A stretch of 64,000 nt of DNA from Gemmatimonadota bacterium (lineage in GTDB: Bacteria > JBHIER01 > G020348925): contig CP070758.1 of assembly GCA_020348925.1 (NCBI GenBank), positions 1,850,079 to 1,914,078 on the forward strand, read 5' to 3'. Below, in pieces: positions 8,805-18,500 of the stretch. The notes beneath the pieces are model-generated. The model was not told the origin of the DNA. It saw only the letters and a list, made by a program, of their open reading frames with translations, and searched no databases. Each line of letters opens with the position of its first letter. The first letter of the stretch is position 1. The position numbers and the translations under genes were made by a program.

Positions 8805-11418
8805 CGTACCAAAGCGCATTACTCCAACAAATTCTTTTATTCCATTTCGCGATGAAGAGGTCGAACAGTCGGTTCCCGAACGTTTCGCGCAAATCGTGAG
8901 ACGGTATCCTGATCGCGTTGCAGTCGGATCAGGCAGTCAATCTTTCACGTATCGTGACCTGGATAAGGCATCCGATCAAGTAGCGCAAGCTGTTTTCGGT
9001 ATGGGTGGGACCGGAGCAGAACCTGTAGCCCTGTTGCTCGATCACGGCCCAATGCCAATTATTGCAATGTTGGGGATCTTAAAAGCGGGCAAATGTTACG
9101 TGGCATTGGATGCCACAAGCACTCGTTCAAGATTGGAGTACATCCTGAATGAGACCCAGACACGTACGATTGTCACGAACCAGAGACGGTATTCTCTTGC
9201 AGCCGAGCTGTCGCCCCACGGATGTCAATTGCTCAATATTGATGATCTCGAACCATACAATTCGAGTCAAAAGCTCGACATTTCTATTTCACCGGATGCG
9301 TTGGCGGCTATTTACTACACCTCAGGTTCGACGGGACAGCCCAAGGGTGTTATCAATGCGCATCGCAACATGCTTCATTCCGCCAAGTTAAAAACCAATG
9401 ATTGCCACATTTGTTCGGATGATCGGGTGGCCCTTCTTTTCTCTTACAGCGTCGCTTGGTCCAAAGCGCTTATCTTTGCTCCACTCTTCAGTGGAGGAGC
9501 CATCCTCCCCTTCGACATCGGGTCAGAGGGGTTGAAACGTCTCTCCCGCTGGCTCATTCGCGAAGAAGTCACAATTTTTACAACGGTTACAACACTCTTT
9601 CGGAATTTCATTGAGACCTTGACCGGGGATGAAAAATTTTCGAAACTCCGTTTGGTCTCAATAGGCGGTGAAACGGTTCACAGACAAGATGCGGAATTAT
9701 ACAGGAAGCATTTTTCTCAAAATTGCCTGCTGCACATTGGCATGGGAATAACGGAAGCTTGCAGCCCCATGACTTCCATCTTTCTCGATAAATCCACCGA
9801 GATCAACGGGGACGTCGTTCCGATAGGGTATCCTCTTGAGAATACCGAAATACTCCTGTTCGATGAGGACGGGGAAGAGGTCGAACACGATCATATTGGT
9901 GAAATTGCAGTTAAGAGTCGGTATCTTACCCCTGGCTATTGGCGAAAGCCGGAGTTGACGGCCCAATCCTTTCAATCCTGTCCTGGGGAAGAACCTGTCC
10001 GTATTTATCGGACAGGTGACCAGGGCCGCATGGCATCCGACGGTTGTCTCTACCATCTGGGCCGGAAAGACTTTCAGGTGAAAGTGAGAGGGCATAGGGT
10101 CGAGACTGCCGAGGTCGAGAGAGCTCTGCTCAACATAGGGATCATCTCTCAGGCGGCAGTAGTGACACATCCTGATGCCCAAAGCGAAAACCGACTCGTA
10201 GCTTACATTGTATGTAACCAGACACCCAAACCGACGGTTACTCAGTTGCGGTTGCTATTAAACGAAACTCTCCCTGCATACATGATGCCGTCGAATTTTG
10301 TATTCGTGGACGTGCTGCCGATGACAATAAGTGGGAAAGTAGATTTTCAGGAACTATCAATCCCGGATGTATCACGGCCTGAACTCGACTCCCCTTTCGT
10401 TCCGCCGCGTTCGTCGATCGAGAGACGCCTCATCGAGATATGGAGTGAAATCCTGAACGTCTCACCCATTGGTGTTTGCGACGACTTCTTCGACCTCGGC
10501 GGACATTCCATATCTGCGATGCGTCTCTTCACGCTCATTGAGAAGAGATTCGGCAAAAAACTTCCCGTATCGATTTTATTCGAAGCCCCAACGATAGAGA
10601 TGTTAAGTGCTGTTCTCGACAAAGAACATGAGTCCGGGCGCTGGTCCTCTCTCGTGCCTATTCAAAGGGGGGGATCGAAACCGCCGTTTTTTTGTGTCCA
10701 CAACCTCAGTGGGGATGTCCTATCATATGGTGAACTGGCGCGGAACCTTGGTCCGGATCAACCCTTTTACGGATTACGAGCGCAGGGCTTGGATGGAAAA
10801 CAGAAACCGTACACCAAGATTGAAGCGATGGCTTCTCATTACATCAGGGAGATGCGTGCCGTTCAGCCGGAAGGACCGTACCTCCTTGGGGGTATGTGCT
10901 TTGGGGGCGTGGTGGCCTTCGAGATGGCTCAGCAGCTTCACGCTCTGGGCCAGGAGGTTGGACAGTTGTTTCTTCTGGATACATCCTGTCCCCCCTTCAA
11001 TTTAAAACAACGTCTCAATTTCATATTTGAACGTTACACCCGGATTTTCAGAGAAGGTATCCTTGACGCGTTGAGTCGCTCATCGCCTACTTCGTGCACC
11101 TCCAAACAGCACGGGTTCCTAAAGCGCCATCGCTCAATCTCTGACATATTTCAGATACTTCGGGTCGATCGGGCGAACAACCGGGCTCTACGAAAATACA
11201 GACCTCAATGTTATTCCGGCCGTCTTGTCCATTTCCTGGTAAGTCAACCGTTAGTGTCTGTTTCACCGGATTCACGAAAGAAATGGGAGACATATGCGAG
11301 AGGAGGTCTCGAAGTCCACACCATTCCCGGGGATCACCACACTGTCCTCAGAGAGCCACACGTTCACTTACTCGCCAAAAAGTTGAAAGAATACCTTAAC
11401 ACAGAACCATCCGGATAA
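8797..11418 (+). CDS. Stand-alone A-T-TE nonribosomal synthetase with atypical A domain
   Basis: 873 residues; TTG start at 8797 after GGAG, overlapping the permease stop by eight bases, with no other start before conserved sequence. Adenylation domain about 20-500 (A3 YYTSGSTGQPKG; A8 VKVRGHRVE; A10 lysine in SGKVDF), carrier domain about 530-605 (FFDLGGHSIS), thioesterase about 630-873 (GMCFG, Cys codon at 10897; GDHHTVLREPHV at the end). There is no condensation domain. The position of Asp235, which binds the alpha-amino group in PheA-type domains, reads Ser (FSYSVAWS, codon at 9448), and the A5 region reads MGITEA instead of YGPTE. This suggests a substrate without an alpha-amino group (keto, hydroxy, aryl or fatty acid). 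A-T-TE enzymes such as RalA and EchA dimerise arylpyruvates, but membership of that group is not shown. Confidence 0.9.
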   Translation: MNNVPKRITPTNSFIPFRDEEVEQSVPERFAQIVRRYPDRVAVGSGSQSFTYRDLDKASDQVAQAVFGMGGTGAEPVALLLDHGPMPIIAMLGILKAGKCYVALDATSTRSRLEYILNETQTRTIVTNQRRYSLAAELSPHGCQLLNIDDLEPYNSSQKLDISISPDALAAIYYTSGSTGQPKGVINAHRNMLHSAKLKTNDCHICSDDRVALLFSYSVAWSKALIFAPLFSGGAILPFDIGSEGLKRLSRWLIREEVTIFTTVTTLFRNFIETLTGDEKFSKLRLVSIGGETVHRQDAELYRKHFSQNCLLHIGMGITEACSPMTSIFLDKSTEINGDVVPIGYPLENTEILLFDEDGEEVEHDHIGEIAVKSRYLTPGYWRKPELTAQSFQSCPGEEPVRIYRTGDQGRMASDGCLYHLGRKDFQVKVRGHRVETAEVERALLNIGIISQAAVVTHPDAQSENRLVAYIVCNQTPKPTVTQLRLLLNETLPAYMMPSNFVFVDVLPMTISGKVDFQELSIPDVSRPELDSPFVPPRSSIERRLIEIWSEILNVSPIGVCDDFFDLGGHSISAMRLFTLIEKRFGKKLPVSILFEAPTIEMLSAVLDKEHESGRWSSLVPIQRGGSKPPFFCVHNLSGDVLSYGELARNLGPDQPFYGLRAQGLDGKQKPYTKIEAMASHYIREMRAVQPEGPYLLGGMCFGGVVAFEMAQQLHALGQEVGQLFLLDTSCPPFNLKQRLNFIFERYTRIFREGILDALSRSSPTSCTSKQHGFLKRHRSISDIFQILRVDRANNRALRKYRPQCYSGRLVHFLVSQPLVSVSPDSRKKWETYARGGLEVHTIPGDHHTVLREPHVHLLAKKLKEYLNTEPSG

Positions 11419-11478
11419 TTGGGCGGTGCGATTATGGGTGTGAGCGAAATAGTCCTCACAAAGGAGTACATTCTGTGA

Positions 11479-11507
11479 TTGTGTAACGCACGTCATTTCA
11501 ATATATT
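11479..11507 (+). promoter_or_regulatory. Candidate sigma-70-like promoter before the MbtH gene
   Basis: TTGTGT (11479-11484), a 17-base spacer and TATATT (11502-11507), about 65 bases upstream of the MbtH-like start. It lies in the only sizeable gap between the import operon and the second NRPS run, so a promoter is expected here. Eye-matched only. Confidence 0.3.
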
Positions 11508-11570
11508 CTATAAACAATCGAAGATACAGGTACACACCAACGTTACCATCGATTAGGTAAGGAGATTATT

Positions 11571-12158
11571 ATGTCCGGAGAGGAAAAGGAAGACACCACG
11601 ATCTATGAGGTGGTTGTGAATCACGAAGAACAATACTCCATCTGGCCGCAATATAAAGGCGATCCGCCAAAAGGTTGGAAAAAAGTTGGAAAAAACGGAC
11701 TGAAAGAGGACTGCTTGGCCTATGTCAAGGAAGTATGGACCGACATGCGGCCACTGAGCCTGAGAAAACAAATGGAGGAGGCCGCCCGGAAGCCCGGGGA
11801 CCGGAAAACTTCGAAGAAAGAAGAGCCTGGCGGAGAAACTCTGGTACAACGTCTGTCCAAAGGGGATCATCCTGTGGAAGCGAGCTTGCGACCGGAAAAG
11901 ACCGTGCACGCTTTCAAAGAGAGTATCGACCGTGGCTACGTGCATATCAAGTTTACGGGTACCAGAGGAGGCACAGAGCTGGGCTTCAGGCTTGATGCGG
12001 AGGCTACCGATTTGGGCCAGGCCGATTTCGACACACACACAGGAAGCGTCCACCTTGTTGGCAGCTTGACCCTCGATTATGTCAAAGTACGGTGCGTCGC
12101 CGATGTCGACCTGAGCACCCTGGCCGGGAAAGGACATCTCGAAATTGAAGAGTCCTGA
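11571..12158 (+). CDS. MbtH-like NRPS chaperone with extra C-terminal domain
   Basis: 195 residues. AAGGAG lies eight bases before the ATG. Residues about 11-68 are an MbtH domain: [41 protein letters not shown], including the conserved Trp and SLR positions. MbtH proteins bind adenylation domains and are often required for their solubility and activity. Ordinary members are 60-80 residues; this one continues through a Lys/Glu/Gly-rich linker (about 70-95) into a second folded-looking segment (about 97-195). That segment has alternating hydrophobic and polar strands and motifs [36 protein letters not shown] and a closing GKGHLEI. I do not recognise its function. It directly precedes the four linked synthetase genes and probably serves all of them. 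Confidence 0.9.
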   Translation: MSGEEKEDTTIYEVVVNHEEQYSIWPQYKGDPPKGWKKVGKNGLKEDCLAYVKEVWTDMRPLSLRKQMEEAARKPGDRKTSKKEEPGGETLVQRLSKGDHPVEASLRPEKTVHAFKESIDRGYVHIKFTGTRGGTELGFRLDAEATDLGQADFDTHTGSVHLVGSLTLDYVKVRCVADVDLSTLAGKGHLEIEES

Positions 12159-12324
12159 ACCTTCGCATTCTGTCCCATGAGACAATCAAAACAAATGAAG
12201 GGACATCAGAGGACACGAAAAAAAGACAGGAAGGGACTCTCACTGATTCATTGCTCTAATAGTCTCCACTGCAACATCCCAGTCCGGCATACGCGACTTC
12301 TTATTTCATCGGTAAAAAATACAC

Positions 12325-15300
12325 ATGGAAAACCTTGAAGATTCATATCCTCTCTCACCCATGCAACAGGGCATGCTCTTTCATAGCCTGTGTGCTCCCC
12401 ATTCGGGGGTGTATGTTCAGCAATTGGTCTGCGCCTTCCGCGAGGATCTGCATGTTTCGGCATTCAAGCAAGCGTGGGGGCGAATCGTGGAGCGGCATGC
12501 TATCCTGAGAACGAGTTTTCTTGTGGAGGACCTCAAGGCTCCCCTGCAGAGGGTCCATCGAAACGTCCCCCTTCCCATCAAAGAGCAAGACTGGCGCGGT
12601 ATTTCCGGAACAGATCAGGAGAACCGACTGGAAGCCTATCTTCGGCAGGATCGAGAGCGCGGCTTTGTGATCACCGAGGCGCCACTCCTGCGCCTGGCCC
12701 TTTTCCGATTGGCGGAGGAGAACTACCGGTTTCTCTGGACCTCTCACCACGCGTTGTTGGACGGTCGCGCTCGTCTCATAATTCTGAAGGAGCTGTTCGC
12801 CCTTTATGACGCATTCTGTCAGGATCAGGACCTGTCACTTGAGCCCACCCCTCTCTATCGGCACTACATTGATTGGCTCGGGAAGCAAGATTTTGCCAAG
12901 GCGGAGCGCTTCTGGCGGGACCGGCTCCGCGCCTTCACCGCCCCCACACCTTTGCCGAGAGACCGCTCTACTCAGGTGCCCACCAGCGATGAGGAGGACT
13001 ACGGAAAACAGGAAATCCGGATTTCGGGAACGCTGCTGTCCGCCCTGCAGTCCCTGGCTCAATCGCACCAACTGACGCTCAACACCTCGGTTCAGGGGGC
13101 CTGGGCAATACTCCTGAGCCGCTATAGCGGTGAACAGGACGTGGTCTTCGGAGCCACACGAGCATGTCGGCGCTCGGCACTGGATGGGGCTGAGTCCATG
13201 GTGGGCCTTTTCATCAATACGCTCCCGGTAAGGATCCGGGTGACTCCCGGAGAGCCTCTGTTGTCATGGTTGAAGACGTTGCGTCAACAGTGGATCACCC
13301 TGCGGGACTACGAGCATACCCCCCTGTTAAAAGTACAGGAATGGAGCGAGATACCTCCTGGGGAACCTCTATTTGAGAGCTTCCTGGTTTTTGAGAACTA
13401 TCGATTGAATTCCCTCCTGCGATCGCATGGGGGAAGCTGGGCCAACCGGGAGTTTCGGCTCATGGAGAGAACGAACTACCCCCTGGCGGTGGGCGCGAGC
13501 GTCGATCAGGAGCTCTTCCTGAAGATTATCTATGACCGACGGCGCTTCGACGAGACGGACATAATCCGGATGCTGGGACATATGAAAACCATACTTGAAG
13601 GTATGGTGGCTCATCCCCACCAGCCCCTCTCGGAATTGCCGCTCATGGGGGAGGCCGAACGACATCAGGTGCTCATTGAGTGGAATGACAGGGAGGCAGC
13701 GTATCCTCAAGACAGGTGTATCCATCAACTGTTTGAAGAATGGGCAGACCGCACACCTGACGAGATAGCCGTTGTTTTTGAAGGTCAATACATATCATAT
13801 GGGGAACTCAACACCCAGGCAAACCGACTGGCCCGTTGTCTCAGACAACACGGTGTCGGTCCTGAGACACCAGTCGGCATCTGCATGAATCGCTCATTGG
13901 ATATGATTGTGGGTATCATGGCAATTCTTAAGGCCGGTGGGGCTTACGTCCCTTTGGATCCCACGTACCCGAAAGAGCGTCTGACGTTTATGTTGACAGA
14001 TTCTCAGGCACTGATGGTATTGACCGAGAGAACATTGAAACAGGTATTCCCGGACCTGCACATACCGGTGCTCTATTTTGACGCCGCCACGATTCAGGAG
14101 GTCTATACGAATCCAGAGAGTGCGGTGTCGAGCGAAAACCTGGCCTATGTCATGTATACATCAGGATCCACAGGCACACCAAAGGGGGTGATGATCTCCC
14201 ATCACAATATCGTGGGTTTCCTGTACGGATACAAGCAGGTCACGTTAGATGGACCGAGACGTGTCGGCACATCAGTGGCTCCGTTCAGCTTCGACACTTC
14301 CGTGGAGGAAATTTTCTCCAATCTCTGTTTCGGCGGCACCCTTCACATCATTCGACCGGAAAACAGCACGAATGTTGAATATTTCGCCAGGTACCTGGTT
14401 GACCACCGGATCACCACCAGCTATATCCTTCCGGATTTTCTTTCCGGGGTTGCCCATCATCTCAAGAACCTGCGGGACCGGATGAATCTCAAATGTATCA
14501 CAACCGGCCTTGTGCCCAAGAAAGAGCGTGTCCTCCAAAGCATGCGCGATGTGTCCGACCTCATTCGAGTCTTGAACACCTATGGTCCCACAGAAGTGAC
14601 GTACGGCGCCACGGCCTTTGAGTTCCTGTCCGCCACCGATCCTGACCACGATGTCCCCATCGGTGTTCCATTTCCCAACTATGAAGTCTACCTGCTGGAT
14701 TCCAATGGGCAACCGATTCCTGTTGGCCTGACAGGGCAACTCCTTATTGGTGGGGTCGGCCTTGCCCGGGGGTACCATAACCGCCCGGGACTGACGGCCG
14801 AAATGTTTATTCCCGATCCTTTCAGTGATGAGCCCGGCACTCGTCTCTACCGGACCGGAGATGTGGGCCGGTATCTGCCCGATGGAAACATAGAATTTCT
14901 GGGCCGCAGGGATGACCAGGTCAAGATCCGGGGATTCCGCATCGAAACAGGTGAGGTAAAGTCGGTACTTGGACAACATCCGGCAGTTGAGAAAGCCATT
15001 GTTGTGGCCAGAGAGGATCAACCCGGCGACAAGCGGTTGGTGGCCTATGTGGTTCCGAAGCGAGGGATGAATCCTACAATCAGCACAATCCGCGGTTTCC
15101 TGAAAGAAAAGATTCCACATTACATGGTGCCTTCGATTTTCATGTTTTTAGACTCCCTGCCGCTGACGCCAAGTGGTAAACTGGACCGTCGCAGATTGCC
15201 GGCACCGGATCAAAGCCGACCGGAGCTGGGTGAGGCCTATGTGCCCCCGCGCACGCCCATCGAGAAGGCTGTGGCCGGGATCTGGGCTGACGTGCTTGGA

Positions 15301-15588
15301 CTGGAGCACATCGGCGTTTATGATGATTTCTTCGAGCTGGGAGGACACTCCCTGCTGGCCATCCAGGTCGTCTCTCGACTTGGAAAAGCCTTCCAGATTC
15401 ATCTCCCTTTGCGCCGTCTCTTTGAGGCTCCAACTGTGGAAAAGCTGTCAGGCTTTATCATGACCCTTGAACGCAAGTCCGGTCAAACAGAGAGGATTGC
15501 TCGCATACTGAGCAAGGTCGAGGCCATGTCCGCCGAGGATGTGAGAAGGATGCTCCGAGAAAAGAGAAGGAAAATAGAGAACCCATGA
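12325..15588 (+). CDS. NRPS module C-A-T
   Basis: 1087 residues. The condensation domain (about 5-430) begins YPLSPMQQGMLFHSL, the form usual for DCL or related C domains rather than the SFAQQRLWF form of its neighbours; its catalytic motif HHALLDG is intact near residue 141. Adenylation domain about 455-960 with A3 YTSGSTGTPKG, Asp235 present (SFDTSVEE) and a full YGPTE; specificity residues by eye D-T-E-Y-T-G-T-Y-G, close to those of the window-edge module, so the two probably load the same or a similar amino acid. Carrier domain FFELGGHSLL near 1008, then a short helical tail (SAEDVRRMLREK) of the kind that mediates docking. No Shine-Dalgarno is visible before the ATG. The stop overlaps the next start as ATGA. 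Confidence 0.94.
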   Translation: MENLEDSYPLSPMQQGMLFHSLCAPHSGVYVQQLVCAFREDLHVSAFKQAWGRIVERHAILRTSFLVEDLKAPLQRVHRNVPLPIKEQDWRGISGTDQENRLEAYLRQDRERGFVITEAPLLRLALFRLAEENYRFLWTSHHALLDGRARLIILKELFALYDAFCQDQDLSLEPTPLYRHYIDWLGKQDFAKAERFWRDRLRAFTAPTPLPRDRSTQVPTSDEEDYGKQEIRISGTLLSALQSLAQSHQLTLNTSVQGAWAILLSRYSGEQDVVFGATRACRRSALDGAESMVGLFINTLPVRIRVTPGEPLLSWLKTLRQQWITLRDYEHTPLLKVQEWSEIPPGEPLFESFLVFENYRLNSLLRSHGGSWANREFRLMERTNYPLAVGASVDQELFLKIIYDRRRFDETDIIRMLGHMKTILEGMVAHPHQPLSELPLMGEAERHQVLIEWNDREAAYPQDRCIHQLFEEWADRTPDEIAVVFEGQYISYGELNTQANRLARCLRQHGVGPETPVGICMNRSLDMIVGIMAILKAGGAYVPLDPTYPKERLTFMLTDSQALMVLTERTLKQVFPDLHIPVLYFDAATIQEVYTNPESAVSSENLAYVMYTSGSTGTPKGVMISHHNIVGFLYGYKQVTLDGPRRVGTSVAPFSFDTSVEEIFSNLCFGGTLHIIRPENSTNVEYFARYLVDHRITTSYILPDFLSGVAHHLKNLRDRMNLKCITTGLVPKKERVLQSMRDVSDLIRVLNTYGPTEVTYGATAFEFLSATDPDHDVPIGVPFPNYEVYLLDSNGQPIPVGLTGQLLIGGVGLARGYHNRPGLTAEMFIPDPFSDEPGTRLYRTGDVGRYLPDGNIEFLGRRDDQVKIRGFRIETGEVKSVLGQHPAVEKAIVVAREDQPGDKRLVAYVVPKRGMNPTISTIRGFLKEKIPHYMVPSIFMFLDSLPLTPSGKLDRRRLPAPDQSRPELGEAYVPPRTPIEKAVAGIWADVLGLEHIGVYDDFFELGGHSLLAIQVVSRLGKAFQIHLPLRRLFEAPTVEKLSGFIMTLERKSGQTERIARILSKVEAMSAEDVRRMLREKRRKIENP

Positions 15589-18500
15589 TGTTTGACAAAG
15601 ACGCCTCTGAGGAAACTGAAAAGCTCGAGCTCCTTGCCTTTCTCCTAAAAGAGGAGGGCATTGAATCCCCTCAGGAGCACCCTCTTATCCGGCGAGGAGA
15701 TCGGGATCGGTTGCCCCTTTCCTTTGCCCAGCAGCGGCTGTGGTTTCTCGACCAATGGGTGCCCGGCAGTTCCTTTTACAATATTCCGGCCGCCGTTCAT
15801 CTCACCGGCCCCCTCGATGTGACCGCGCTGGAGCAGAGCCTCAATGAGATTGTGCGACGCCACGAAGTTCTGCGGACGACCTTTTCCCTGGTGGAGGGAA
15901 AACCGGTTCAGGTCATCGCGAAATCTATGCCTTTGCAAGTATCGATGATAGACTTGAGGGAAATCCCAGAGGAATCACGAGAGACAGAGATCGAGCACGC
16001 AATTACCGAAGAGATACAGCGGCCCTTTGACCTGTCTCAGGGTCCACTCTTACGAGCACGTCTGCTTCGCCTGGCTGAGAAGGAGCACATTCTGTCCCTG
16101 ACGATGCACCACATCGTTTCCGATGCCTGGTCCATGGGGATATTCTATCGGGAGCTTTCCACACTGTACCGAGCTTTTACCACCGGGATGCCGTCAACGC
16201 TGCCTGAGCTTCCCATCCAGTACGCTGACTTTGCGCTTTGGCAGCGGGAATGGCTGCAGGGGGAGAATTTGGAGGCACAGCTCTCCTATTGGAGAGAGCG
16301 GCTTGCCGTCGCACCTCCATCGCTGGAGTTACCCACAGATCGCCCCCGCCCTCCCGCGCAGACGTATCGGGGGGCACGCCAATCTCTGGTGCTGTCCAAA
16401 ACATTGACGGAGGCGATCAAGGTGCTGAGCCAGCGGGAAGGGGTCACTCTGTTCATGACGTTACTGGCGGCGTTCAAAATTCTGCTCCATCGCTACACCG
16501 GGCAGGACGACATCGTCTTAGGCGGCCCCATCGCGGGTCGGAGCCGGCCAGAAATCGAAGGACTGATTGGATTCTTTGTCAACACACTCGTAATGCACAC
16601 AAACATTTCGGGAAATCCCAGTTTTCGGGAGGTACTTGGTCGGGTATGCGAGGTATGTTTGGGGGCTTACGATCACCAGGATCTCCCTTTCGAGAAACTG
16701 GTCGAGGAATTGCGCCCGGAGCGAAATCTCAATCAGTCGCCATTGTTCCAGGTGATGTTCGCGTATCAGAATACTCCGAGGCAGGGCCTCGAGCTTTCAG
16801 GACTGACCGTGAATCCGTTGGAAGTCGATAGCGGAACGGCTAAGTTTGATGTAGCGCTATCCGTCGTGGAAGAACGGGAAGGACTGAAGGGGACATTCGA
16901 GTTCAATACCGATCTGTTCAACAGGGATACTATCGCCCGGATGCTGGGGCATTTTCAAACCCTGCTGGAGGGCATCGTGACCAATCCCGAGGAACACATC
17001 TCGACATTGCCCCTGTTGACGGAAGCCCAGCAGCGTCAGGTGCTGGTAGAGTGGAACGAGACTTCGGCGGATTTCCCCAACGACAAATGCATCAATGAGT
17101 TGTTCGAAACCCAGGTGGAGCAAATCCCTGAAGTCGTGGCAATCGTTTTTGAGAACCAAAGGTTAACCTATCAACAGTTAAACCGAGAGTCCAATCGACT
17201 GGCGCACTACTTGCAAAAGTTAGGTGTTGGTCCAGATGTATTCGTAGGCATCTGTGTGGAGCGCTCGTTGGAGATGGTTGTAGGAATCCTGGGTATCCTC
17301 AAGGCCGGTGGAGCGTATGTGCCCTTAGATCCGGCGTATCCAAAAGAACGGGTGTCCTTTATGCTGAAGGATACCCAGGCGCCGATCCTGCTGACCCGGG
17401 AGAATCTGGTCGAGGAACTCCCCGATCATGAAGCACACGTCATCTGTCTGGATAGGGACCGGGAAACGATCGGGCGAGAGAGCGAGGAGAATCCGGGCAG
17501 CAGGGCCACAGCCGACAGCCTGGCCTATGCTATTTATACCTCGGGCTCAACGGGTATTCCCAAGGGGGTGCTTGTGGAGCACAGGGGATTATGCAACGTC
17601 GTTGAAGCATTTATTCAAATTCACACTTTGCATCAGGGCAACCGTCTTCTCCACACCGTTTCTTTCAATTTTGATGCTGCGACGTTGCACATGTTTATGG
17701 CTTTTTGTTCGGGCGCGACTCTGTGTTTGACCGCAGGTAATTTACTTTTATCTGGTCCCAGTCTCATTCAGACATTGTGCGAACAGGCTATTACACTTCT
17801 ACCGATCCCGGCATCCGTTTTATCTGCTCTTCCCTTCAAGAAGCTTCCCTCGTTGCGAACGATCTCTGTTGGGGCGGAAGTCTGTCCACCTGAGGTGGTA
17901 GCGCGGTGGGCTCCTGGCCGGCGATTTCTCAATGTTTACGGACCGACTGAAGCGACCATCGTTGCTACCACGGCTGTATGCACCGGTGGGGACCGCAGAC
18001 CACCAATCGGTCGCCCCATCGCCAACACGCAGGTCTATATTCTGGACCGCCATCTCCAAGCAGTGCCTATCGGAGTAGCCGGTGAACTGCACATCGGTGG
18101 TGTAGGTCTTGCCGGAGGTTATCTCAATCAGCCGGACGTAACCGGGGAGAAATTCATTCCCAATCCCTTTCGTGATGAGGCGGGTGCACGCCTTTATAAG
18201 ACCGGGGACCTGGGCCGCTACCTGCCGGATGGCAATATTGAGTTTCTCGGTCGTATGGACCACCAGGTGAAGATTCGCGGTTTCCGCATCGAACTTGGAG
18301 AGATCGAGGCGGTGCTGGGACAACACCCCGCTGTTCGAGGGGTCGTTGTTCTGGCCAGAGAGGATGCGCCTGGCGACAAACGCTTAGTGGCTTATATCGT
18401 TGCTGACCAAGAGCATCGTCCCACAATCAGGGAACTGCGTGACTTCTTGAAACAGAAGTTTCCTGACTACATGGCGCCCTCGGTCTTTGTGACGCTGGAT

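Noticed and set aside
14272..15120. Long - strand frame inside an NRPS gene (282 codons)
   Set aside because: Shadow of the C-A-T gene's codon bias; no ribosome binding site and no domain.
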